In this document: positions 9,565-16,910 of the stretch, piece after piece
Layout of the letters: every line of letters starts with the position of its first letter
Numbering within the stretch: the stretch's first letter is position 1
Assembly: GCA_009840115.1 (NCBI GenBank)
Contig: VXOJ01000021.1
Coordinates: forward strand, 1-60,124
Direction: 5' to 3'
DNA length: 60,124 nucleotides
Source: Gemmatimonadales bacterium
GTDB taxonomy: Bacteria; Gemmatimonadota; Gemmatimonadetes; Palauibacterales; Palauibacteraceae
Notes under the pieces: generated by a model
Told to the model about the DNA's origin: nothing
The model's database searches: none
The model's input: only the letters and a program-made list of their open reading frames with translations
Program-made: the position numbers and the translations under genes

Positions 9565-10875
9565 ATGCTGCGCGCCCACGCCGTCACATCGATCCTCGCC
9601 CTTCGTCCCGCCGTCCTCGCGACGGCGGCAGCCCTGATGGTCGGTTGCGCGCCGGATGGCGGTGGAGACGCGACCGAGGGGGGTGGAGACGCCACCGACG
9701 CGGTCGCCTACGAGGGGGCGCGGGTGATCGCGGGCGACGGCTCGGTCATCGAATCCGGCGTATTCGTGGTGGAGGCCGGGCAGTTCGCCGCCGTCGGGGC
9801 GAGCGGCGACGTCGAAGTGCCGGACCGCGCGGAACGGGTGGACCTCTCCGGCAAGACGGTCATGCCCGCGATCGTGAACGCGCACCTTCACCTCTCGTCC
9901 GAACGCGACGAGCGGATCGAGCAACTCCAGCACATGGCGTACTACGGGGCGGGGGCCGTCGTGAGCCTCGGGACCGAGACCGGCGGCATCGGGATCGAGA
10001 TGCGCGACGAGTTCATCCCGGACGCGGCGCGCGCGAAGACGGCCGACCGCGGGATCACGATGCCGGAGCCCGGCCGTTCCGAAGCTCCCTACTGGATCCA
10101 GACGGAGGAGGAGGGGCGGGCCGCCGTCCGCGAACTGGCGGAGCGGCAGGTCGACATCGTGAAGATCTGGGTCGACGACCGCGGAGGGCGCTACGAACAG
10201 CTGCCTCCGGAACTCTACCGTCCGATCATCGACGAGGCGCACGGGCACGGCCTCATGGTCACGGCCCACGTCTTCTACCTGGAGGACGCCAAGGAACTCC
10301 TGCGCGCGGGCGTGGACGTGTTCGCGCACGGCGTGCGGGACCTCGACGCGGACGACGAACTCATGGAACTGTGGGCCGAGCGCCCGGAGGTCGTCCTCGT
10401 CCCCAACCTCGCCGGGCCGGGAGTGGCGCTCGACCTGAGCTGGCTCAGCGGCACCGTGCCCGCCGACCGGCTGGCCGAGATGCAGGCGGCGTCCGTGGAC
10501 AACCCCGCCGCGCAGGAGTTCTTCGGCATCCAGGCGCGCAACCTCGCCCGCTTCGCCGAGGCCGGCATCAGGATCTCCTTCGGGACCGACGGCAGCGCGG
10601 CCTGGGCCGTGCACCAGGAGATGGAGGACATGGTCCGCGCGGGCGTGACGCCGGGCGACGTCATCGTGGCGGCGACGAAGACTTCCGCGGAGCTGATGAA
10701 CTGGGACGACCTCGGAGAGATCGCCGCCGGCAAGAGCGCCGACTTCATCGTGCTGGACGCGAACCCGCTCGACGACATCACGAACACGCGCCGGATCGAC
10801 GCCGTCTACCTGCGGGGCGACATGGTCGACCGGGAGGGGATCAGCGCCCGCCTGCTCGCGGCCGGGACCGAGTGA
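9565..10875 (+). CDS. Exported amidohydrolase-family lipoprotein
   Basis: A 436-residue metal-dependent hydrolase with a strong Shine-Dalgarno sequence (AGGAGGC) before the ATG. The signal peptide ends in a lipobox (LMVGC, C28). A short linker carries a tandem GGGDAT repeat. The TIM-barrel metal ligands are visible: the HLH pair near residue 110, later His residues in VTAHVFY and FAHGVRD, and the Asp of SFGTDGSA. The reaction is hydrolysis of an amide, ester or cyclic bond; the closest relatives include imidazolonepropionase- and prolidase-like enzymes, but the substrate cannot be read. Its stop overlaps the GTG start of the GNAT gene (GTGA). Confidence 0.88.
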   Translation: MLRAHAVTSILALRPAVLATAAALMVGCAPDGGGDATEGGGDATDAVAYEGARVIAGDGSVIESGVFVVEAGQFAAVGASGDVEVPDRAERVDLSGKTVMPAIVNAHLHLSSERDERIEQLQHMAYYGAGAVVSLGTETGGIGIEMRDEFIPDAARAKTADRGITMPEPGRSEAPYWIQTEEEGRAAVRELAERQVDIVKIWVDDRGGRYEQLPPELYRPIIDEAHGHGLMVTAHVFYLEDAKELLRAGVDVFAHGVRDLDADDELMELWAERPEVVLVPNLAGPGVALDLSWLSGTVPADRLAEMQAASVDNPAAQEFFGIQARNLARFAEAGIRISFGTDGSAAWAVHQEMEDMVRAGVTPGDVIVAATKTSAELMNWDDLGEIAAGKSADFIVLDANPLDDITNTRRIDAVYLRGDMVDREGISARLLAAGTE

Positions 10876-11465
10876 TCGAACTTCAACCCGTGACCCTCGA
10901 GGGGCACGGCGTCCGTCTCGAACCCATGGGACTCGAGCACGCCGCCGCGCTCGCCGAGGCCGCCGCGGACGGGGAGTTGTGGAACCTCTTCTTCACCTTC
11001 GTCCCGGCCCCCGACGAAGTGACCGACTACATCGAGACGGCGCTCGAGGGCCAGACCGCCGGTCACATGCTGCCGTGGGTCGTCCGGCTCGCGGACACCG
11101 GCGCGGTGATCGGCTCCACCCGCTACCACGACATCCTGCCACACGTGGACCGGGTCGAGATCGGCTACACCTGGTACGGCGCGAGCCACCAGCGCACGCA
11201 CGTCAACACCGCGTGCAAGCTCCTCCTCATGACGCACGCCTTCGAGACGGTGGGCTGCGGAGTCGTCGGGCTCCGCACCGACGGCCTGAACCTGCGCTCC
11301 CAGCGGGCCATCGAGGCGCTCGGCGCGAAGAAGGACGGCGTCATCCGCAATCACTCCCTGCGCCGCGACGGAAGCGTGCGCGACGACGCGATGTACTCCG
11401 TCCTCCTCCACGAATGGCCCGGAATCAAGCGCCACCTCGAAACCCGCCTCTGGCGCCCCCGCTGA
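10872..11465 (+). CDS. GNAT-family N-acetyltransferase (RimJ/RimL type)
   Basis: A 197-residue acetyltransferase. The GTG start at 10872 overlaps the stop of the amidohydrolase gene, so the two are translationally coupled. The GYTWYGASHQRTHVN stretch followed by KLLLMTHAFE is the usual acetyl-CoA-binding region of RimJ/RimL-like proteins, and LNLRSQRAIEALGAKKDGV is the typical C-terminal helix. Target amine unknown. The gene ends inside a strong hairpin (11452-11475) that separates it from the convergent DUF2911 gene. Confidence 0.88.
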   Translation: MIELQPVTLEGHGVRLEPMGLEHAAALAEAAADGELWNLFFTFVPAPDEVTDYIETALEGQTAGHMLPWVVRLADTGAVIGSTRYHDILPHVDRVEIGYTWYGASHQRTHVNTACKLLLMTHAFETVGCGVVGLRTDGLNLRSQRAIEALGAKKDGVIRNHSLRRDGSVRDDAMYSVLLHEWPGIKRHLETRLWRPR

Positions 11466-11475
11466 CGGGGGCGCC
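11452..11475. terminator. Hairpin across the GNAT stop codon
   Basis: A perfect 10-bp stem (GGCGCCCCCG / CGGGGGCGCC) with loop CTGA. The loop contains the TGA stop of the GNAT gene. It lies between two convergent genes whose stops are only 33 bases apart, so it could end transcripts from both sides. There is no T-run, as is common in such GC-rich genomes. Confidence 0.6.
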
Positions 11476-11498
11476 CGAGGCGGGCGTACGTCTGGAGG

Positions 11499-12113
11499 CT
11501 ACATGCCGAGGGGGATGTCGACCTGCGTGTTCTCCCATGAGAAGCGGAGGGCGCCGTCCACCTGCTCGAAGGTCATCATCTCCACCATGCCGGCGGTGGC
11601 CGAGGGCGTCGCCATGAAGCTGCCCACCTCGGTGCTCTGGACCGCCTCGTCGATCGGGATGCCCCAGCGGTTGTATTCCGAGTTCACGTGGAACTCCCAT
11701 TCCGTCTCGCCGGGCGTGGCGTACAGCGAGTAGCTGCCGGGCCCGAGCGCGACACCACCGACCGTGGTGGCGGCGGAGAGGTGGAGCGCCGTCGCTTCGT
11801 TCGCACCGAGGCGCCAGACCTCCCCGTAGGGGACCAGCTCGCCCATGACCACGCGCTCGCGGGCCGACGGCGCGCCGTAGCAGAGGAGACCTTCACCCCC
11901 GTCGTACGAGAAGCTCAGCTCCTGGAGCGGGCTCGCCCGGCCTTCCACATCGCCCATGACGACGCAGGCCAGCCCCGCGTCCGCCATTTCGTCCATGGCT
12001 TCGGCCGTCTCCGCCATCTCCGTCTCCGCCATCTCCGACTCGCCCGCCTCGGATCCTCCGCCACACGCCAGGACCAGAAGAACGGTGAGGTACCACGCGC
12101 TGCTCCGCTTCAT
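11499..12113 (-). CDS. DUF2911 lipoprotein
   Basis: A 204-residue lipoprotein. The ATG at 12113 is preceded by a strong GGAGGTGATG. Signal peptide and lipobox (LVLAC, C17) are followed by an acidic linker repeating SEMAETEMAETAEAM and then the DUF2911 core (LVPYGEVWRLGANEATALH and the ATPGETEWEFHVN region). DUF2911 proteins are exported, small beta-sandwich proteins common in Bacteroidetes and Gemmatimonadota; their function is unknown. Lies 32 bases downstream of the TonB-plug gene and is probably co-transcribed with it. Confidence 0.85.
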   Translation of the reverse strand: MKRSSAWYLTVLLVLACGGGSEAGESEMAETEMAETAEAMDEMADAGLACVVMGDVEGRASPLQELSFSYDGGEGLLCYGAPSARERVVMGELVPYGEVWRLGANEATALHLSAATTVGGVALGPGSYSLYATPGETEWEFHVNSEYNRWGIPIDEAVQSTEVGSFMATPSATAGMVEMMTFEQVDGALRFSWENTQVDIPLGM

Positions 12114-12145
12114 CTCATCACCTCCGATTGTTCTGTTTTCGGACG

Positions 12146-13234
12146 CTATTTCGTCCAGACCGCGACGAGGCCGCACCGGGAAGGCGGGAACTCCGCCGGA
12201 CCCGACGCCAGCCCCTTGTATATCTCGATGCCCGCGATCTCGCTCGGCCTCACCACGTCGTCGAGCGCGATCCCCCTCGTCGGCAGCCCGTCGACATAGA
12301 AGGTCAGCGAACAGGCGCCCGTGACCCCCGACGACAGCCTCGTGTTCACCAACCGGCAATCCGTACGCCGGGCGTTGCACTGCAACCGGATGCCCGACTC
12401 GTCCGCGATCATGTGCGATATCTCCACCGGCCGCCGGCGATCGATGTCGTCCGCCGTGTAGAAGGTGCCCGTTCCGACGAGTTCGCTCCAGTGCCGGCGC
12501 TCGTAGAAGCCCTTGACCTCCAGCCGGCGGGACCTCGTGACGGTCGCCACGATCGGCTCCATCTCCACGGGAGCGGGGACCATGCCGATCTCCACGTCCG
12601 TGGTGAGGCCGGGCGAGACCTCGAGCACGTAGGAGAGCGGAGCATACCCGATGTGCCGCACGTTGAGTTCCTGCATGCCGACCGGAACGCCGCTGAGGAC
12701 GAAGCGCCCCTGGCGGTCGGTCTCGGCCACCCGCAGACGGTCGGGAACGGACACCGTGGCGGCCACCACCGGATCATCCGTGATGGCGTCGTGCACCTGG
12801 CCCATCAGCCTGCCAGTCCTGACCCGCCCGGAGCGCAGCATGAGGGTGACGTCGTGGGACATGCCGGCGACGACCACGACGATCGCCTCTTCGCTCGAGA
12901 AGTTCCCGTACTCCGACCAGAGCGTGGCCCGGGTCGCATCCCGCGGGGCGCAGAGGACGAGGCGTCCGTCGCTACCGACCACCTCGCGCACCGGCCGTCT
13001 CGCGCGCTCGGTCTCCGTCCACCGCACGACGACCACCGCGTTGGCGACCGAAGCCGTGCCATCGTCGTCGACGACGCGAACCCCCAGGCTCGCGCGATCC
13101 CCGCACTCCGACTCCTGGGCCGAGAGAGCCCCGGCCCCGCCGGCAAGCCCCCACGCCGCAACGAGGCTTGGGGCGAACTGGCGCGCCGCCCACCGTGTCA
13201 CCGACCTCGGATCAGACCTCGGGAATCTCCGCAT
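12146..13234 (-). CDS. Carboxypeptidase-regulatory-like/TonB-plug domain protein (no barrel)
   Basis: A 362-residue exported protein with a signal peptide ending near GALSAQ. The N-terminal beta domain is followed by a carboxypeptidase D regulatory-like domain (residues about 145-215, with LMGQVHDAITDDPVVAATVSV) and a TonB-receptor plug-like segment (about 240-355, ending DVVRPSEIAGIEIYKG). The outer-membrane beta-barrel of a true TonB receptor is absent, so this is not a transporter on its own; the protein ends naturally at VAVWTK. Such barrel-less plug proteins recur in Gemmatimonadota; role unknown. SD AGGGGAG precedes the ATG. Confidence 0.8.
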   Translation of the reverse strand: MRRFPRSDPRSVTRWAARQFAPSLVAAWGLAGGAGALSAQESECGDRASLGVRVVDDDGTASVANAVVVVRWTETERARRPVREVVGSDGRLVLCAPRDATRATLWSEYGNFSSEEAIVVVVAGMSHDVTLMLRSGRVRTGRLMGQVHDAITDDPVVAATVSVPDRLRVAETDRQGRFVLSGVPVGMQELNVRHIGYAPLSYVLEVSPGLTTDVEIGMVPAPVEMEPIVATVTRSRRLEVKGFYERRHWSELVGTGTFYTADDIDRRRPVEISHMIADESGIRLQCNARRTDCRLVNTRLSSGVTGACSLTFYVDGLPTRGIALDDVVRPSEIAGIEIYKGLASGPAEFPPSRCGLVAVWTK

Positions 13235-13268
13235 CTCCCCTCAAGACTGGGATACGGACCCCCCGCCA

Positions 13269-14624
13269 TCAAGCGAGGAGGAGGAAGCCTGTGGCGGCGA
13301 GACCCGCGGCGAAGAGGGCGTAGGGGAGTTGGGTCAGGGCGTGCTCGACGACGCCGCAGCCGCTGCCCCGGGCGGCGAGGACGGTGGAGTCGCCGTAGAA
13401 GCAGGTGTGGCTGCCGAAGGCGCTGGCGGAGATGAGGGCTCCGATCACGAGCGGCATCTCGGCTCCCACGGAGTCGGCGAGCGGGAGCACGATCGGGACG
13501 GCCACAGCGAAGATGCCCCAGAACGACGCGGTGGCGAAGGCGACGAGCGACATCGTGAGGAAGGTGACGGCGGGGAGCAGTTGCGGCGTCATCAGCGGCT
13601 CGACGGTCTCGATGAGGTAGGCGGTGAGGCCGAGTCCGTCGTTCACCTCCTTGAGGAGGAAGCCGCCGAACACGGTCGCCAGGGGGACGATCATCGTGAG
13701 CACGCCGGCCATGCTGGTGTCGAGCGCGGCGCGTACCGAGAGGAGCTTCGTGCCCACGACGATGGCGAGGGTGAGGCCGAGCGCCACGACGACGCCCTTC
13801 AGGATGTCGAGGTCGAGGATCCAGGTGGCGGCCACGAGGGTGACGACCGGGACGATGAAGTGCCACGGGCGCGCGCGCTCGGCGGCGCGCGGATCGGTCT
13901 CGCCTTCGAGCTTCGCCTCCTCAAGGCCCGGAGGCACCACCTGGCCCGTCTCCCGTGCGCGACGCTCGGCCTTGCGCATGGGGCCGACGGCGGGGACGAG
14001 GCCGGTTCCGACGAGGAGTGCCAGCGCCACCGCGATCCACGCGTAGAGCATGAACGGGATCGCATCGATGTAGAGCGAGAGACCGCGGCCCGATGCCGCC
14101 CACCCCGTCTCCTCGAGCAGGCCGGAGAAGTAGGCGGCCCACGTCGAGATCGGCACGAGGATGCACACGGGCGCGGCGGTGGAGTCCACGACGTAGGCGA
14201 GCATCTCGCGCGACACGCGGTGGCGGTCGGTGAACCGCTTCACGGAGGAGCTGACCGCGAGGACGTTCAGGTAGTCGTCGATGAAGACGGCGAGTCCGAG
14301 GAGCCACGTCGCGGCCAGCGAGCCGCCGCGCGTCCGGATGCGCGCCGACGCCGCGTCGCCGAAGCGGGCCGCCGCGCCCACCCGGACGAGCAGCGTGATG
14401 AGGCTGCCGAAGAGCGCGCAGACGAGGATGATCCAGCCCACGGTCTCGTTCTGCATGACCGCGACCATGCCGTCCGTGAACGCGGTGAGCGGATCCCGGG
14501 GCGCGAGGATCGCGAACCCGACGAGCGCCCCGATGATGAGGGATTCGACGGGGCGCCGTGTCGCCCCGGCGACGGCCAGGACGACGGCGGTGGGGATCAG
14601 GCTTACGACCCCGAAATGCTCCAG
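13269..14624 (-). CDS. Na+/H+ antiporter, NhaC family (probable CTG start)
   Basis: An integral membrane antiporter with many hydrophobic helices and NhaC-type blocks (WLLGLAVFIDDYLNVL, ASAFGSHTCFYGDST). The first ATG (14468) would cut off a conserved hydrophobic segment. The same frame runs upstream to a CTG at 14624 preceded at the right distance by AAGGGAG, giving 451 residues, close to normal NhaC length, with an N-terminus beginning LEHFGVVSLIPTAVV. It follows the MOSC gene by 13 bases and ends the Nramp-like/MOSC/NhaC operon. Expected to expel Na+ in exchange for H+. Confidence 0.85.
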   Translation of the reverse strand: MEHFGVVSLIPTAVVLAVAGATRRPVESLIIGALVGFAILAPRDPLTAFTDGMVAVMQNETVGWIILVCALFGSLITLLVRVGAAARFGDAASARIRTRGGSLAATWLLGLAVFIDDYLNVLAVSSSVKRFTDRHRVSREMLAYVVDSTAAPVCILVPISTWAAYFSGLLEETGWAASGRGLSLYIDAIPFMLYAWIAVALALLVGTGLVPAVGPMRKAERRARETGQVVPPGLEEAKLEGETDPRAAERARPWHFIVPVVTLVAATWILDLDILKGVVVALGLTLAIVVGTKLLSVRAALDTSMAGVLTMIVPLATVFGGFLLKEVNDGLGLTAYLIETVEPLMTPQLLPAVTFLTMSLVAFATASFWGIFAVAVPIVLPLADSVGAEMPLVIGALISASAFGSHTCFYGDSTVLAARGSGCGVVEHALTQLPYALFAAGLAATGFLLLA

Positions 14625-14637
14625 CGGCGACTCCCTT

Positions 14638-15480
14638 CTAGAGGCGGACCTCGTCGCCGACCCGGACGGTGCCTGTGCCGGCCACCTCGCACTTCACGCC
14701 GACGTTGCCCTCGTTGTGGTCGAAGGCGGCGCGCAGCACGCGCGGGTCCTTAGGGAGGTCTCCCAGCGGGAGCGTGACCATGACGCAGCGCATGCACGGC
14801 TTCGTCACCCGCAGGCGCGCCCCGCCGATCTCGAGCGTGCCGCCCACCCAGTCGTTCTCGACGAAGCCCCGCGCCCCGGCGACGGGCTCGATCACGAGGT
14901 TGGGCCGGAAGCGGCCGACGTGGAAATCGCTCCCCGGGACGAGCCCCCGCAGATGGTCGAGGCTCGCCGTCGTCAGGGCGTGGAGGCCGGAACTGTCGAA
15001 GAACGTCCCGGGCGGCAGTTCCCACTCCGTAATCTCGTCGCGGTACGTTCGCCCGTCCTGGACGAGCCCCTCCATGTCCGGCCAGTGGTACTCGCACGTC
15101 GTCGTCCCCACCGCCTCCGTGGCGAATGCGACCTCCCGGCCCAGGAGCGCGCTCAGGCGGGCCTCCAGCCGTTCGCGCCCCGCGCTCGACAGCGTCGTAC
15201 CGTCCTCGAACCGGACGCGGATCGACGCGGCCCCGTTCTCCCGTTCGAAGCTCGCGGAAAGGCCGTAGACCGCCCCCCACAGCCGCGGCCGCTTCGCGCT
15301 CACCACGCGCCCGGTCTCGCGGTCCACCAGCGCGCCGGCCCGGTCGCCCTCCATCCCGCGCGCCGTGATTCGAGCCGCCTCGAGGCGTTCTCCCCCCATC
15401 GACTTCACGGGATAGCGGTACAGGCTCACGACGCGCCCCACCACCATGCCCCGCGGCGCCCCCGCTCCCGCTCCGTCCAT
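14638..15480 (-). CDS. MOSC domain protein (N-terminal beta-barrel plus MOSC)
   Basis: A 280-residue protein with an N-terminal MOSC_N beta-barrel (LYRYPVKSMGGERL) and a C-terminal MOSC domain with the conserved cysteine in TKPCMRC. Family members bind molybdenum cofactor or move sulfur. The ATG at 15480 follows the Nramp-like stop by 14 bases; an in-frame ATG at 15447 matches where many homologues begin and is an equal alternative. Middle gene of the transporter operon. Confidence 0.87.
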   Translation of the reverse strand: MDGAGAGAPRGMVVGRVVSLYRYPVKSMGGERLEAARITARGMEGDRAGALVDRETGRVVSAKRPRLWGAVYGLSASFERENGAASIRVRFEDGTTLSSAGRERLEARLSALLGREVAFATEAVGTTTCEYHWPDMEGLVQDGRTYRDEITEWELPPGTFFDSSGLHALTTASLDHLRGLVPGSDFHVGRFRPNLVIEPVAGARGFVENDWVGGTLEIGGARLRVTKPCMRCVMVTLPLGDLPKDPRVLRAAFDHNEGNVGVKCEVAGTGTVRVGDEVRL

Positions 15481-15494
15481 GGCCGGGTGGGCGC

Positions 15495-16769
15495 TCACCG
15501 CACGAGCGACACGAGGTAGGCGAGGCCGGTCCCGCCGAGGAGGACGAGTCCCACCCACGACAGCGTCACCATGCCGCGGCCCGGCCGGTGCTCGGGCGGC
15601 ACCGCCTCCGACGTGACGGCGCGGAGGTTGAAGTAGCCGAGGATGGGCGCGGTGAGGAACGCCACCGTCGTCGCGAAGTCCACCATCGCGGTGAGGCTGC
15701 CGGAGAAGCCGAGGAGGATGAAGAAGGCGACGACGGGGAGCGCGATCATGCTCCACCAGTAGACGCGTCCCACGCGGGTCACCGTGTCCGCCGCGACGTG
15801 CCCCCGCAGGTTCGCCAGCGTGCGCTCGATCGCGCGCGGGAAGCCGTCCGTGACGGCGAGGAGGCTCGAGAAGATCGTCGCCATCGCCGCTACGAGGACG
15901 ATGGGACGGGACCACGAACCCAGCGTCGTGCTGTACATGTCGACGAGTTGCGTGGAGAACACGGCCCCCGCGGCGCTGAGGGTGACGTCCGCCTGGAAGA
16001 GGACCGTGGCTCCGACCGACACGAAGATGAGCGCGAGGATGCCGGTGCCGACGAAGCCCACGAGGAAGTCGCGTTTCGCGTCGGCGACCGACGTCCGCGC
16101 ACCCGTCGTCTTGTCCTTGGCGAGCGTCCACAGGCTGCTCCACACCGCCACGTCGACGGGCGAGGGCATCCACCCGATGAGGGCGAGGAGGAAGGCGAAG
16201 GGGACGACGGTGCCGACGACGTCGCCCGGCCACAGCGCCAGCGTCGAGAGGTCGGCCCGTGGCGCGGCCACGAGCGCGGTCGCCACGGTCGAGACGACGA
16301 GCATCGCGAGCAGGATCTTGATCGTGATGTCGAGGCCGCGGAAACGCCCCACGGCGAGCACCCCCACGCAGGCGCCCATCAGGACGGCCCCCGTCGCCGC
16401 CAGCGGCCACTCGGCGCCGAAGGCGTAGCGCGTGAGGAAGGCCATGAACATCGCGAGCGCCGCCAGCGAGATGATCGCGGTCACGAGGGTGATGGCGAGG
16501 AAGAGCCACAGCGCCCAGCGGCCGATGTCGCGGTAGCCCTCGACCAGGCTCCGCCTCGTGGCCGCCGCGTAGCGCGCCCCGTACTCGAAGAACGGGTACT
16601 TGAGGACGAGCGCGAAGACGATCACGCCGACGAAGGCGAACCCCGCCTCCGCTCCCGCGCGCGTGGACTGCACGAGGTGGGAGACGCCGATGGAGGTCGC
16701 GGCCCAGATGAGACCGGGGCCGAAGCTCCTCCAGAAGCTGGAGCGGGAACGCGCGGCGGGTTCGTTCAT
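15495..16769 (-). CDS. Nramp-superfamily transporter lacking the DPGN motif (copy 1)
   Basis: A 424-residue polytopic membrane protein of the Nramp fold. The ATG at 16769 has GGAGAAG upstream. It starts with the family hallmark FGPGLIWAA, but the metal-binding DPGN of helix 1 is replaced by SIGVSH. In helix 6 the usual MPH is MPS (GWMPSPVDV). These are the residues that bind Mn2+/Fe2+ in canonical members, so the cargo is probably different (another cation, or none). First gene of an operon with MOSC and NhaC genes. A related non-canonical copy lies at 28806. Confidence 0.85.
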   Translation of the reverse strand: MNEPAARSRSSFWRSFGPGLIWAATSIGVSHLVQSTRAGAEAGFAFVGVIVFALVLKYPFFEYGARYAAATRRSLVEGYRDIGRWALWLFLAITLVTAIISLAALAMFMAFLTRYAFGAEWPLAATGAVLMGACVGVLAVGRFRGLDITIKILLAMLVVSTVATALVAAPRADLSTLALWPGDVVGTVVPFAFLLALIGWMPSPVDVAVWSSLWTLAKDKTTGARTSVADAKRDFLVGFVGTGILALIFVSVGATVLFQADVTLSAAGAVFSTQLVDMYSTTLGSWSRPIVLVAAMATIFSSLLAVTDGFPRAIERTLANLRGHVAADTVTRVGRVYWWSMIALPVVAFFILLGFSGSLTAMVDFATTVAFLTAPILGYFNLRAVTSEAVPPEHRPGRGMVTLSWVGLVLLGGTGLAYLVSLVR

Positions 16770-16910
16770 GGGGCTTCTCCGGCCGACCGTGGGTCGCGGG
16801 GGTGCGTGGAGCCTGAGGATGCCCCTCCCCCGCCGGATGGTGCAACGCCGCGACGAACGTGCAATAGTGAGTCGCCGTCCGTCCAATCCCCGAACGCTGG
16901 AGAAGTCGCC

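Noticed and set aside
5943..11465. A very long plus-strand open frame (1840 codons) across the LRR and dehydrogenase genes
   Set aside because: It is antisense shadow of GC-rich genes on the minus strand; only its last 197 codons are a real gene (GNAT).
12651..14753. A 700-codon plus-strand frame opposite the NhaC and TonB-plug genes
   Set aside because: Composition is E/R/H/D-rich antisense noise with no family motif; the minus-strand genes have clear motifs and ribosome sites.
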